A DNA stretch of 64,000 nucleotides from JAJDXW01 sp965223775 (GTDB lineage Bacteria > Pseudomonadota > Gammaproteobacteria > HK1), in assembly GCA_965223775.1 (NCBI GenBank), contig OZ245021.1:3782001-3846000 (forward strand), written 5' to 3'. The notes beneath the pieces were generated by a model. That model ran no database searches and had not been told where the DNA came from. It saw only the letters and a list, made by a program, of their open reading frames with translations. A program made the translations under genes and the position numbers. This document shows positions 43,943 through 52,725 of this stretch, piece after piece. The first letter of the stretch is position 1. Each line of letters begins with the position of its first letter.

Positions 43943-44808
43943 TAGCGAAGCTCGACGCCGAACCGGGCCCGGAACTCGGCATTGTAGTCCTCGTCGCTCA
44001 GGTCCGCGCCCATCGCCACCCATTCCTCGTCCCGCATTGCGGTACGTCCGCGCAGGATGCTCTCCGCGTCCGCTCCGACCACGTAGCGCAGGCGGTCCGA
44101 GCCCGATTCCACCGCATCGAGGATCGCGTCGGCGACGATTTCCGGCGCCTGGTTCGCCCGATGGCCGGCGGAGTAGAACTTCCCGTTGCGGCGCATGACA
44201 TCGACATAGGGTGACGAACGATCGAAGATGGTCTGGCTCTTCGCGTTGTCGAAGATGTTGGTCATGATGACCCCGGGCTCGATGATCTTCACCCGGATTC
44301 CAAACCGCCGCACCTCGTGGGCAAGCGCCTCGCTCGCCCCTTCGAGCGCCCACTTCGACGCGGTGTACGGCACCTGGTTCGGCATCGCGATGAGCCCGGC
44401 GATGGAGGTGAGGTTGACGATGGTGCCGGAACGCCGCTCGCGCATGTGGGGCAGCACGGCCTGGATCATCCGGATGGCGCCGAAGTAGTTGGCCTCGAAC
44501 ATGGCCCGGTGCTGGTCCTCGGGCACGATCTCGAGCGGCGCGCCTCCCGCCCAGCCGGCGTTGTTGACGAGCACGTCGAGCCCGCCGGGCAGCACCTCGG
44601 CCATCGCGCTCTCGATCGAAGCGACATCGGTCACGTCGAGACGGAGCAGCGCGACGTCGAGCCCTTCGGCTTCCCTCGCCTCGCGGAGCGGCGCCGCCTT
44701 GCCGAGATCGCGCATCGTTGCCCACGTTCGATATCCCGCGCTGGCGAAACGAAGCGCGGTCGCGAGGCCGATGCCGGTGCTCGTGCCGGTGATGAGAATG
44801 GTGGGCAT
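43942..44808 (-). CDS. Short-chain dehydrogenase/reductase
   Basis: A classical SDR of 288 residues. The NAD(P)-binding loop is LITGTSTGIGLATALRFASA, with NNAGWAGGAPLEI and the catalytic YTASK (VPYTASKWALEGASEALAHE). The serine lies in TIVNLTSIAGL. The C-terminus ends FRARFGVELR, and the TAG is provided by the edge of repeat copy B. I chose the ATG at 44,808 because AAGGAGG lies about 9 bases upstream. It is the last gene of a five-gene minus-strand cluster with CoA-transferase and hydratase genes; the substrate is unknown. Confidence 0.88.
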   Translation of the reverse strand: MPTILITGTSTGIGLATALRFASAGYRTWATMRDLGKAAPLREAREAEGLDVALLRLDVTDVASIESAMAEVLPGGLDVLVNNAGWAGGAPLEIVPEDQHRAMFEANYFGAIRMIQAVLPHMRERRSGTIVNLTSIAGLIAMPNQVPYTASKWALEGASEALAHEVRRFGIRVKIIEPGVIMTNIFDNAKSQTIFDRSSPYVDVMRRNGKFYSAGHRANQAPEIVADAILDAVESGSDRLRYVVGADAESILRGRTAMRDEEWVAMGADLSDEDYNAEFRARFGVELR

Positions 44809-44849
44809 CCGCGAAATCCTCCTTCGGAGCGCAATTGGCCGCGGGGCAA

Positions 44850-46136
44850 TCAATCCGCCGCCGCGGCGGCCGTCGACCGCCGGGGGTCTCCGCCGGGAGC
44901 CGGCCGCGGTTCCGGGGGGGCGGGGCTCCGCACGACCCCGGCTGCGTGCAATGCTTCGATCTCCGCCTCCGAGCAGCCGTGCTCGGCAAGGATCGCCCGG
45001 CTGTGCTCGCCGAGCCGGGGCGCGAAAGTCCGGACCTGCGCTCCGTCCGCGTTCGCCACGTATCCGGTCGTCACGGAGGTCACCTCCGCACGCCCGAGCA
45101 GCTCCGGAGCCGGCAGGGCGGCGGTCAGCCGGCGCGTGGCAAGCTGCGGGTGGGCCATCGCCTCACGGAAGCTCGAGATGGGCGCGGCCGGCACCCGCGC
45201 CGCTTCCAGGCGCTCGAGCCAGACCTGCGTGGACTCGTTCCGGAGCCGTTCGCAGAGCTCAACGCGCATCTCCTCGCGGTGCGCGATGAGAGCCGGCTCC
45301 ACCGCGAACCGCGGATCGTCCCGGAGCTCCGGACAGCCGAGGACCTCGAGAAGCCGGTCGACCTGCACGGCGGTGAGCGCGGTGATCTGCACGTGGCCGT
45401 CCGCGGTCGGAAACACGTTCGCGGTCGGAAGCATCGTCAGGGACTGGTTGCCGAGGAGCTCGGGCTCCTCGCCGGTCGCGAGATGGTTGTTGTACAGGGG
45501 ATTGAGCAGGGCCACGGCCGAATCGAGCATCGCCACGTCGAGGAACTGGCCGGCGCCCGTCGCCTGGCGGCGGTGAAGGGCGGACGCGATGGCGAACGCG
45601 GCCATCATCCCGGTGGTCACGTCGATGATCGGAGACACGGTCCGGGTCGGCCCCGTCTCCTCGTGTCCGTTCGCCGCCATCATCCCCGAGGCGGCCTGAA
45701 TCGCGCCGTCGAACGCAGCCATGGACCGGCGCGGCCCTTCCTGGCCGTACCCGGAGATCGAGCAATACACGATCGACGGCCGCCACCCGCGCACGGTCTC
45801 ATGGTCGAACCCGAGCCGCCCGATCACCCCCGGCTTGAAGTTCTCGACGAGCACGTCGGCTCGGCGCACGATCCGCTCGACGGCCGCACGCCCCTCGGGA
45901 CGCTTGAGATCGACGGCGAGGGAGCGCTTGTTATGGTTGATCCCGATGAAGGCGGGAGCCATCTCGCCGTGTCCGAAACCAGTCGGGTCCAGCAGCCCGC
46001 GCGCCATGTCGCCGCCCGTGACCGGCTCGACCTTGATGACCTCCGCGCCGAGCATCCCGAGCTGGTAGGTCGCGACCGGACCGGCCACGACCTGCGTGAA
46101 GTCGACGACCCGGACCCCTTCGAATGCCTGGGTCAT
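44850..46136 (-). CDS. Class III (CaiB/BaiF-type) CoA-transferase
   Basis: Moves CoA between acids. The N-terminus (VRVVDFTQVVAGPVATYQLG) and KSLAVDLKRPEGRAAVERIV-like region (here KRSLAVDLKRPEGRAAVERI) are family signatures. ADVLVENFKPGVIGRLGF follows. The catalytic Asp lies in GAGQFLDVAMLDSAVALLNP. Length 428 is normal, with a Pro/Ala-rich tail. The ATG lies 5 bases after the upstream SDR stop. With an enoyl-CoA hydratase and SDRs adjacent, it probably activates an organic acid for beta-oxidation-like breakdown. Confidence 0.9.
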   Translation of the reverse strand: MTQAFEGVRVVDFTQVVAGPVATYQLGMLGAEVIKVEPVTGGDMARGLLDPTGFGHGEMAPAFIGINHNKRSLAVDLKRPEGRAAVERIVRRADVLVENFKPGVIGRLGFDHETVRGWRPSIVYCSISGYGQEGPRRSMAAFDGAIQAASGMMAANGHEETGPTRTVSPIIDVTTGMMAAFAIASALHRRQATGAGQFLDVAMLDSAVALLNPLYNNHLATGEEPELLGNQSLTMLPTANVFPTADGHVQITALTAVQVDRLLEVLGCPELRDDPRFAVEPALIAHREEMRVELCERLRNESTQVWLERLEAARVPAAPISSFREAMAHPQLATRRLTAALPAPELLGRAEVTSVTTGYVANADGAQVRTFAPRLGEHSRAILAEHGCSEAEIEALHAAGVVRSPAPPEPRPAPGGDPRRSTAAAAAD

Positions 46137-46141
46137 CGGGC

Positions 46142-46852
46142 TCAGAACTTCTCGACCCAGGGACGGACCTCGACTTCCCAGGTCCAGGAGCTCCGTTGCT
46201 GGCGGTACACGTGCCAGTAGGTGTCGGCGATCGCGTCGGGCTCGAGGAAGTGGTCGTCGCCGGGATCGATCCGCCCGCGTGCGTCGCTCCGAATCTGGCC
46301 GTCGATCACGAAGTGGGCGACGTGGATGCCCTGCGGGGCGAGCTCGCGGGCCATGCTCTGCGCGAGACCGCGCAGTGCGAACTTGCCCATCGCGAAGGCG
46401 GCCGAATGCGGATAGCCCTTGACGCTCGCGGTGGCGCCGGTGAACAAGATGGCCCCGCCGCGCGACGGCAGCAGCCGCTTCGCGGCCGCCTGCCCGACCA
46501 GGAAGCCGCCGAAGCAGCCGATCGCGAGGGCTCGCTCCACGTCCCCGGGGTCGAGTTCCGTGATCGGCCCGTGGGCGCGCGCGCCCGGGTTGTAGACCAC
46601 CAGGTGGGGGTTGCCGAGATCCGACTCGACGGACTCGAACAAGGCGTCGACTTCCGCTCGCACGGTCACGTCGCAGCGGTAGGCGCGCGCCCCGGACGCC
46701 GAGCAGAGCGCCTCGAGCTTGGCGGTGTCCCGCGCGGCCACCGCGACCTGCATCCCCTCGGCGGCGCATCGCCGGGCGAGCGATGCGCTGAGGCCGGGCC
46801 CGGTCCCGACGATGAGCGCGGTCCTGCCGCGTACCGATTCCACGGCAGCCAT
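46142..46852 (-). CDS. SDR-fold protein with Phe replacing the catalytic Tyr
   Basis: A 236-residue SDR fold. The cofactor loop is TALIVGTGPGLSASLARRCA (less canonical than TGxxxGIG), NAG is replaced by VVYNPGARAHG, and the active-site YxxxK reads FAMGK (HSAAFAMGKFALRGLAQ). The catalytic Tyr is thus Phe, so normal dehydrogenase activity is doubtful. The serine segment ILFTGATASVKGYP is retained. The TGA of the preceding gene is 1 base from its ATG, so it is tightly coupled to the hydratase and CoA-transferase. Confidence 0.85.
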   Translation of the reverse strand: MAAVESVRGRTALIVGTGPGLSASLARRCAAEGMQVAVAARDTAKLEALCSASGARAYRCDVTVRAEVDALFESVESDLGNPHLVVYNPGARAHGPITELDPGDVERALAIGCFGGFLVGQAAAKRLLPSRGGAILFTGATASVKGYPHSAAFAMGKFALRGLAQSMARELAPQGIHVAHFVIDGQIRSDARGRIDPGDDHFLEPDAIADTYWHVYRQQRSSWTWEVEVRPWVEKF

Positions 46853-46853
46853 C

Positions 46854-47633
46854 TCAGCGGCCCTTCCATTCGGGCGGGCGCTTCTCCGCGAACGCGAGCG
46901 GTCCCTCGACGAAGTCCTCGCTCGCCCGCATCGCGTGCACCGCCGGATAGTCGGCCGCGATGGCGGTCTCGAGATCCGGCGCGTCCGCCGCCCGGTAGAA
47001 CACCTCCTTCGAGGCGCGGATCGACATCGGCGAGCACTCGAGGATCTGGTCCGCCCAGCGCCGCGCGGCGTCCATGAGCTCCTCGTGAGGGACGACCTCG
47101 TTCACGAAGCCGAGCTCGCGGCCTTCCTCGGCCCCGACCCGGCGGGCGGTGAGAATCATCCCCATCGCCCGCTTCTGGCCGATGATTAGCGGCAGCCGGG
47201 CGAGGCCCCCGGCGAGGGCGGCGAGCCCCACTCGCGGCTCAGGTAAAGCGAATATCGCACGCTCCGAGGCGATGATGAGGTCACAGGCGAGGGCCAGCTC
47301 GAAGCCGCCGCCCATCGCCACCCCGTTGACGGCCGCGATGACCGGCTTCGCGAGATCGAAGCGCGTGGTGAGACCCCCGAAGAAGGTCCGCGGGCGGGTC
47401 ATTTCGTTGCCGGCCGCCTGGTACTTGAGGTCGTTGCCCGCGCTGAACGCCCGGTCGCCCGCGCCGGTAACGATCGCCGCCCAGAGGTCCGGGTCGGCCG
47501 CAAAGTCGTCGAAGACCCGCTCGAGCTCGAAGCTCGCCGGCGGATGGATGGCGTTCATCACCTGCGGCCGATTGATGGTGACCACGAGGAGGCGCCCGTC
47601 CCGTTCCGCCTTGCAGTATTCGTACTCAGTCAT
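46854..47633 (-). CDS. Enoyl-CoA hydratase/isomerase family protein
   Basis: A crotonase-fold enzyme that hydrates 2-enoyl-CoA. AFSAGNDLKYQA is the oxyanion-hole strand (usual AFCAGADL), and MGGGFELALACDLIIASE carries a catalytic Glu. EPRVGLAALAGGLARLPLII holds the second Glu region. Length 259 is normal. I chose the ATG at 47,633, with GGAG upstream, over 47,645. It lies between two SDR genes in a minus-strand catabolic operon. Confidence 0.9.
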   Translation of the reverse strand: MTEYEYCKAERDGRLLVVTINRPQVMNAIHPPASFELERVFDDFAADPDLWAAIVTGAGDRAFSAGNDLKYQAAGNEMTRPRTFFGGLTTRFDLAKPVIAAVNGVAMGGGFELALACDLIIASERAIFALPEPRVGLAALAGGLARLPLIIGQKRAMGMILTARRVGAEEGRELGFVNEVVPHEELMDAARRWADQILECSPMSIRASKEVFYRAADAPDLETAIAADYPAVHAMRASEDFVEGPLAFAEKRPPEWKGR

Positions 47634-47843
47634 GCATTTCTCCACGTCGATTCGCGACCCGTCCGAGGGCGGGCGCGGGTGCCGGAAAGCCGCGTCGAGC
47701 GGGCTTTGCCGAAGAACTCACCGCCAGTCCGGGCCGAGCCGCCGCACGCGACCGCGGGGTCCGGACATCCGGTCCCGCTCCGGGCCGCGCCCGTTCACTC
47801 CCCTGCCCTCCGGCCGGAAGGCGACCCGAACGATGCCGCGCCG

Positions 47844-48716
47844 TCACGAGCGAAGCAGCTTGTACGTGCCGCCGTCCATCCAGAGGACCTTGCCGGTAAA
47901 GAAGGCCGAGTCGGGGCCGATGAGGAAGTAGAGCCCGTTCGCCGCCTCGCGCGGCGGGGCCATCCGCCCGAGGAGGGTCCGCTCCCCGATACGCTCGTGC
48001 GAGCCCTCGGGGAGCCCCATGGTAATGGTCTCGTCACCCACCCGGATGTCTTCCTTTCCTTCCTGGGTCATGCGCGTGACGATGGGTCCGTAGCCGATGG
48101 CGTTCACGTTGACGTGCGGAAGACGGTAGCGCTGGCGGCACTCGATGGCGAAGGTGCTCATGAACCCGATGATGCCGGCCTTGGCCGCCGAGTACGAGGA
48201 CTGGCCGTCGTTGCCGAGCGCGGACACGCTGGCCGTGAATACCGCGCGGCGGCGACGGTACGGGTCCTTCGCGGTGCGCCAGGCATGGAGCGCGGCCTGG
48301 GCGAGCTCCATCGGGGCGGTCAGGTGGAGGGCGAAGGTCCGGTTCCAGTCGCCGCGCTCGACGCGCGAAAGGGCCGCGTCCCGCGTGACTCCCGCATTGG
48401 CGACGAAGGCGTCGAGCTCGCCGTACGTCTCCACCGCCCGGTCCACCATCTCGCGGTTGAAGCCCTCGGCGGTGACGTCGCCCCCGAAGCCGATCGCGCG
48501 GCCCGACCCGTAGCGGGAGCAGAGCTCTTCCGCGATCGCGCCGGCCGTTTCCGGATCGATGTCGTTGACGACCACGTTGGCCCCCTCCGCGGCGAACCGC
48601 TCGACCGCGGCGCGCCCGATGCCGTTGCCCGCGCCGGTGACGACGACCGTGTCGCCCTCCAGGCGCCGGGCGACGGGCGTGATCTTCTCGACCTGTTCAA
48701 GCGTCCGACTGCTCAC
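47844..48716 (-). CDS. Short-chain dehydrogenase/reductase
   Basis: A 290-residue SDR. The cofactor loop is VVVTGAGNGIGRAAVERFAA, with FVANAGVTRDAAL, the serine in FTASVSALGND and catalytic YSAAK (SYSAAKAGIIGFMSTFAIE). VLWMDGGTYKL closes the fold. The GTG at 48,716 has GAGGAGAC just upstream; an in-frame GTG lies at 48,731. The length and EGSHERIGERTLLGRMAPPR insert suggest a hydroxyacyl- or ketoacyl-type enzyme, but the substrate is not determinable. It is divergent from the next SDR, sharing a 176-base promoter region. Confidence 0.88.
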   Translation of the reverse strand: MSSRTLEQVEKITPVARRLEGDTVVVTGAGNGIGRAAVERFAAEGANVVVNDIDPETAGAIAEELCSRYGSGRAIGFGGDVTAEGFNREMVDRAVETYGELDAFVANAGVTRDAALSRVERGDWNRTFALHLTAPMELAQAALHAWRTAKDPYRRRRAVFTASVSALGNDGQSSYSAAKAGIIGFMSTFAIECRQRYRLPHVNVNAIGYGPIVTRMTQEGKEDIRVGDETITMGLPEGSHERIGERTLLGRMAPPREAANGLYFLIGPDSAFFTGKVLWMDGGTYKLLRS

Positions 48717-48892
48717 GAGTCTCCTCGTCACGACAAGGGGCCGATCGGGGATCGTAGCAACGCATCGCCCTCCGGCTCAATTTTCCGCCCCGGTGGGCAC
48801 GAATCCCGGCCGGCGCCCGCGTCCGCTATGCTCGCGGCCCGCGGCCGGGGCGATGCCCCCGGTACCGGGGCGAATGACGGGGAGCGGAATCG

Positions 48893-49657
48893 ATGAGCGG
48901 TATGTTCGAAGGCAAGGTCGCGCTGGTGACCGGTGCGGGGGGCGGAATCGGCCGCGCCACCGCGCTTGCGTTCGCGCGCGAGGGCGCCCGGGTGGTGGCC
49001 TCGGACATCGCGGGGGCCGGCGGCGAGGAGACGGCTCGCCTGGTCGGCGACGCGGGCGGCGACGCCGTTCACGTCGCCTGCGACGTGACCCGGCCCGCCG
49101 AGGTGGAAGCGCTCGTCGCGGCGGCGGTGGACACCTTCGGACGGCTCGACTGCGCCCACAACAACGCGGGCGTCGAGGGCGCGTACGGGCGGACCGCGGA
49201 CTGCGAGGAAGAGAACTTCGACCGCACCTGCGCGGTCAACCTCAAGGGAGTGTTCCTCTGTCTCAAGACGGAGATCGCGCACATGACCGTCCAGGGAGGC
49301 GGCGCGATCGTCAATACCGCGTCCGTCGCCGGCGTCGAGGGCGCAAAGAACCTCCCCGCCTACGTCGCGTCCAAGCACGGGGTCATGGGCCTCACCCGAA
49401 CCGCCGCCCTCGAGTACGCGACCCGGGGGATCCGGGTGAACGCGGTCTGCCCGGGCCCGATCCGCACCCGCATGCTGGAGGCCATCATGGAAGAGAACCC
49501 GCGCATGGAGCCGGCCATGGTCGCCGCCGTGCCCATGCGACGCCTCGGGGCGCCGGAAGAGATCGCGGAAGCGGTAATCTGGCTCTGCTCGGACCGGGCC
49601 GCTTACGTCACCGGCCACGGCCTTGTCGTCGACGGAGGGTTCACCGCCGGTTCCTGA
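48893..49657 (+). CDS. Short-chain dehydrogenase/reductase (glucose-dehydrogenase-like)
   Basis: A 254-residue classical SDR. ALVTGAGGGIGRATALAFAR binds the cofactor, with HNNAGVEGAYG, the serine in VNTASVAGVEG and YVASK (AYVASKHGVMGLTRTAALE). NAVCPGPIRTRMLEAIM and TGHGLVVDGGF are typical for this subgroup. All catalytic residues are present. It is convergent with the HpcH aldolase gene, 11 bases apart. Confidence 0.9.
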   Translation: MSGMFEGKVALVTGAGGGIGRATALAFAREGARVVASDIAGAGGEETARLVGDAGGDAVHVACDVTRPAEVEALVAAAVDTFGRLDCAHNNAGVEGAYGRTADCEEENFDRTCAVNLKGVFLCLKTEIAHMTVQGGGAIVNTASVAGVEGAKNLPAYVASKHGVMGLTRTAALEYATRGIRVNAVCPGPIRTRMLEAIMEENPRMEPAMVAAVPMRRLGAPEEIAEAVIWLCSDRAAYVTGHGLVVDGGFTAGS

Positions 49658-49668
49658 GCCCGGACACG

Positions 49669-50445
49669 CTAGCGGAAGGGCGCGATGAGGGCCACCGCGG
49701 CGGAGCGCAGCGCGTCGTACTCGGTGCTGCGGGTCGGGCCGAAGACGCGAATGCCGCGAGCGCGCTGGCGCTCGAACTCGGCGCGGTCGGTTGCGGCCGA
49801 CGCCGCCTCGACCGGAATGCCCCGGACGAGGGCGAGCTCGATCACGCCTTCCATCGCGCCGATGACCTCCGGGTGGTCCCACCCACCGTGCAGGCCCATG
49901 TCGGCCGCGAGATCGCCCGGGCCGAAGAAAACGGCATCGACCCGGCCGGGGTCGAGCATCTCCGCCGCGTTCTCGATGCCCTTCCGCGACTCGATCTTGA
50001 GCACGAGCCAGGCCGCCTCGTTCGTCTCCCGGCAATAGCGCGCCACGTCGTCGATCGCGTAGTCCGCGTTCGGCCCGTGCGCGAGGGCGCGCTCGCCGTC
50101 TGGCGGATACTTCATCAGGCGCACGAGCTCGTCGACCTCCGCCCGCGTCTCCGCGTGGCAGAGGCAGATTCCGAGGGCCCCGGCGTCGAGCATCCGCGAG
50201 ACGAAGGCCCGAGAGACGTTCGGGATGGTGACGACGGGGGCGAGGCCGCCGCTTCGCGCGGTGAGCAGGAAGCTCGTCAGCTCCTTCGGGTCGTGCTGGA
50301 TGTGCTCGGTCTCGACGAGCACGAAGTCGTACCCGGTCTGCGCCACGATGCGGGCCACCGAGGGGCGCAGGCATTCGAACACGTTGAAGCCGACGACGGG
50401 TTCGCCGGCCCGCAGCTTCTCCTTGGCGGGGTTCGTGAAGATCAT
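49669..50445 (-). CDS. HpcH/HpaI-type class II aldolase
   Basis: A metal-dependent 2-oxo acid aldolase (2,4-dihydroxyheptanedioate aldolase family). The barrel is recognisable by VVGFNVFECLRPSVARIVAQ, the metal Glu in VLVETEHIQHDPKEL, LVLKIESRKGIENAAEML (Glu), and VFFGPGDLAADMGLHGG (Asp). HAETRAEVDELV precedes. Length 258 is normal. The start has GGAGGA upstream. It lies 26 bases downstream of an aminotransferase remnant. Confidence 0.88.
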   Translation of the reverse strand: MIFTNPAKEKLRAGEPVVGFNVFECLRPSVARIVAQTGYDFVLVETEHIQHDPKELTSFLLTARSGGLAPVVTIPNVSRAFVSRMLDAGALGICLCHAETRAEVDELVRLMKYPPDGERALAHGPNADYAIDDVARYCRETNEAAWLVLKIESRKGIENAAEMLDPGRVDAVFFGPGDLAADMGLHGGWDHPEVIGAMEGVIELALVRGIPVEAASAATDRAEFERQRARGIRVFGPTRSTEYDALRSAAVALIAPFR

Positions 50446-50470
50446 CGCAAAGTCCTCCGTCTGCCCGACG

Positions 50471-50635
50471 TCAGCCGAGCGTCGCCGCGCGCCGGTCCCG
50501 GACGAGGTTCGCGACGATCGCCTCGAACGCGGCCACCGTCTCGTCGATGTCGCCCTCGGCGTGCGCGGCGCTCGTCATGCCGCCGATGTACGACATGAGC
50601 GCCATGCCCCGCGCCCGGAAGCCGGTCCGGAGCGC
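50471..50635 (-). pseudogene. C-terminal remnant of a class III (GSA-type) aminotransferase
   Basis: Fifty-four codons (RTGFRARGMALMSYIGGMTS and DETVAAFEAIVANLVRDRR) match the C-terminus of glutamate-1-semialdehyde-type aminotransferases. Upstream in the frame the sequence becomes Pro/Arg rich and unrelated. The PLP-binding lysine domain is absent, so it is a 5'-truncated remnant. Confidence 0.65.
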
Positions 50636-51004
50636 GACCGATCGGGGCGGCGGTGCGGGTCGGGCGAGTTCATGGACACAGCCTGTGCGGTTGACGCGGC
50701 CGACAGTATACGAACTCGCGCAGCGATCGCGGCGAGCTGAATGAGACGGTCGCCCGCTTCGCGCCATGCAGATCGTTGTGGGCAACGACAAGCGCCGGGA
50801 CGGGTACCCCGCCGGGCCGGTTTCGCGGTTGGGCATGGCCATCCTCGGCACGAAGCCGCCAAGCGAACAGGGGGACCACCCGGCAGAGCGCGGCGACGGA
50901 GCTCGTAGCTGCTTGGCGTGAGCGTCGGACAGCGTTGGCGCATGCGAGAAACCGAAAGGGGGCCGCCGGATATACTTCGCCGGCAACGCACGAGGAGATC
51001 GATC
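50636..51004. other. Spacer without a recognised gene
   Basis: No frame has convincing composition. The last bases hold the GAGGAGA ribosome-binding site for the GFA gene. The breakpoint of the aminotransferase remnant lies at its left edge. Confidence 0.4.
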
Positions 51005-51424
51005 GTGGACGTCCCGTTCACCGGCGGCTGCGCCTGCGGCGCGATTCGATACACCTGTTCAGACGCTCCCGTCTACATGGGCAATTGCCATTGCCGCGAC
51101 TGCCAGCAGGCGACCGGCAGCGCCTACTTTCCGGCCATCGTCGTGAAGGAGAGCGAGTTCACCCTGGATAGCGGCGAGCCGAGCTGGTTCGAGAGGCCCG
51201 CCGACAAGGGGCATCCCATGCAGCGGGGGTTCTGCCCCGGGTGCGGTTCGCCGGTCTTTCTGCTCAACGGCGCGAACGCGACCGTGCGCGCGCTGTACGC
51301 GGGAAGCCTGGACGACCCGAGCTGGTACCGGCCGAGCCGGGAGATCTACGTCGCGAGCGCCCAGCCCTGGAGCCTGATGCACCCGGACGTTCCGCACGAC
51401 GACGCCATGCCGGGGCGGAGGTAG
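51005..51424 (+). CDS. GFA family protein (CENP-V/GFA zinc domain)
   Basis: A 139-residue member of the glutathione-dependent formaldehyde-activating (GFA) fold. Zinc ligands: FTGGCACGAIRY, GNCHCRDCQQATGSAYFPAI and GFCPGCGSPVFLL. All expected cysteines are present. Members vary in function; only some act with formaldehyde-glutathione. I chose the GTG at 51,005 because GAGGAGA is 8 bases upstream and conserved sequence begins immediately. No formaldehyde dehydrogenase is adjacent. Confidence 0.88.
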   Translation: MDVPFTGGCACGAIRYTCSDAPVYMGNCHCRDCQQATGSAYFPAIVVKESEFTLDSGEPSWFERPADKGHPMQRGFCPGCGSPVFLLNGANATVRALYAGSLDDPSWYRPSREIYVASAQPWSLMHPDVPHDDAMPGRR

Positions 51425-51499
51425 GCGGGTCGCCGGCGCGGAGGGGGACGACCGGACCGAGGGCGCCCGCCCCGGCCGGCGCGGAGCGACACCGTCCTC

Positions 51500-51715
51500 T
51501 CCGTCTCGGAATGAACCCCGCCAACGCTCCGGGATGATCCGTGCACTCCCGTCCGGCACCCGCACATTCCGCCCGGCGTGAGCCGCCCCATCCGTCCTCC
51601 TTGCTCCGCCGTGCGTCGGAGATGAGCCCCACCCTTTCAGCGATGAGCCGCCTTCCGTCCGCCATGACACGCCTTCCAGCCGGGATGAACCGCCCCATGC
51701 GGCCGGGGGGATGAG
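51500..51715. repeat. Degenerate tandem repeat in the leader of the second 2OG oxygenase
   Basis: About seven units of roughly 20-43 bases begin with GATGA(G/A)CC and end with CCGG or a variant, e.g. GATGAGCCGCCTTCCGTCC, CATGACACGCCTTCCAGCC, GATGAACCGCCCCATGCGG. The last one contains the oxygenase ATG. Each carries an ATG. Spacing and identity degrade to the left. Confidence 0.5.
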
Positions 51716-52676
51716 CGCTGCCCTCCCCGTCGTCGAACTTGGCGGCCTCGAGCCGGCGGGCCCGCGCGTGCCGGAGATCGCGGCTGCGCTCGACGACGCG
51801 TTCCGCCGGACCGGCTTCTGCTACATCGCGGACACCGGCATGGACCCGGCCCTCCTCGAGGCGGTGTTCGACGCCGCGCGCCGCTTTCACGCCCTTCCCG
51901 GTGCGGCGAAGCAGACAATCGCCATCAACGAGTTCCATCGCGGCTACATCGCGCCGAAGTCGTCGGTGATCCGAAGCTCGAGCGTCGCCCGGGTGACCCG
52001 CCCGAACCTGAGCGAGTCGTTCATGGCGATGCACGAGGTCGACCCGGAAGACGAAGCCTTCGGACGACCGCTGCAAGGTCCGAACCAGTGGCCCGCGGAC
52101 CTCCCCGGCTTCCGCGAGGCGGTGACCGCCTACCGGGCGGCGATGAGCGCATTCGCGCGGCGTTTCAACCGGCTGCTGGCGCGGGCACTGGATCTGCCGC
52201 AGACGTTCTTCGACCCGCATTTCGAACGTCCGACCACCTGGATTCGCCTGATGTACTACCCGCCGGAGCCGGCGGGCACCCCCTCCGACCAGTACGGGGC
52301 GGCCCCGCACACCGATTACGGCTTCATCACCTTCCTCGCGCAGGACGGGCTCGGTGGCCTCGAGGTGCGGGCGCGAGACGGAGGCTGGATTCCCGCGCCG
52401 CCCATTCCGGATACGTTCGTCGTCAACGTGGCGGACATGTTGGCCCGCTGGAGCAACGATCGCTGGACCTCGACCCCGCACCGGGTCCGCAACCTCTCGG
52501 GCAAGGACCGCTACTCGGTGCCGTTCTTCTGGGATACGGACCTCGACAGCCGCATCGGTTGTCTCCCGACCTGCACCGGACCGGAAAACCCGCCCCGCTA
52601 CGAGCCCGTCCGCTATGGCGACTACGTGGTGGCAAGACTCGACCGAAACTACGCCTACCGCCGCCGGACCACCTGA
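51711..52676 (+). CDS. 2-oxoglutarate/Fe(II) dioxygenase, isopenicillin-N-synthase type
   Basis: A 321-residue DIOX_N/2OG-FeII enzyme. LPVVELGGLEPAGPRVPEIA and DAFRRTGFCYIADTG form the N-terminal domain. The metal site is HTDYGFITFLAQDGLGG (HxD) and TSTPHRVRNLSG (His), and RYSVPFFWDTDLDSRIGCLP carries the 2OG-binding Arg-x-Ser. Length is normal. It is unrelated in position to the oxygenase at 15,180 but follows the same architecture. A run of degenerate repeats precedes the ATG. The substrate is unknown. It is convergent with the ABC importer operon. Confidence 0.88.
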   Translation: MSAALPVVELGGLEPAGPRVPEIAAALDDAFRRTGFCYIADTGMDPALLEAVFDAARRFHALPGAAKQTIAINEFHRGYIAPKSSVIRSSSVARVTRPNLSESFMAMHEVDPEDEAFGRPLQGPNQWPADLPGFREAVTAYRAAMSAFARRFNRLLARALDLPQTFFDPHFERPTTWIRLMYYPPEPAGTPSDQYGAAPHTDYGFITFLAQDGLGGLEVRARDGGWIPAPPIPDTFVVNVADMLARWSNDRWTSTPHRVRNLSGKDRYSVPFFWDTDLDSRIGCLPTCTGPENPPRYEPVRYGDYVVARLDRNYAYRRRTT

Positions 52677-52725
52677 AGCCGGCCCGCCGCGCCGGGCGCC
52701 CCTCCCGGCGTCCGTCTCGCATGGG

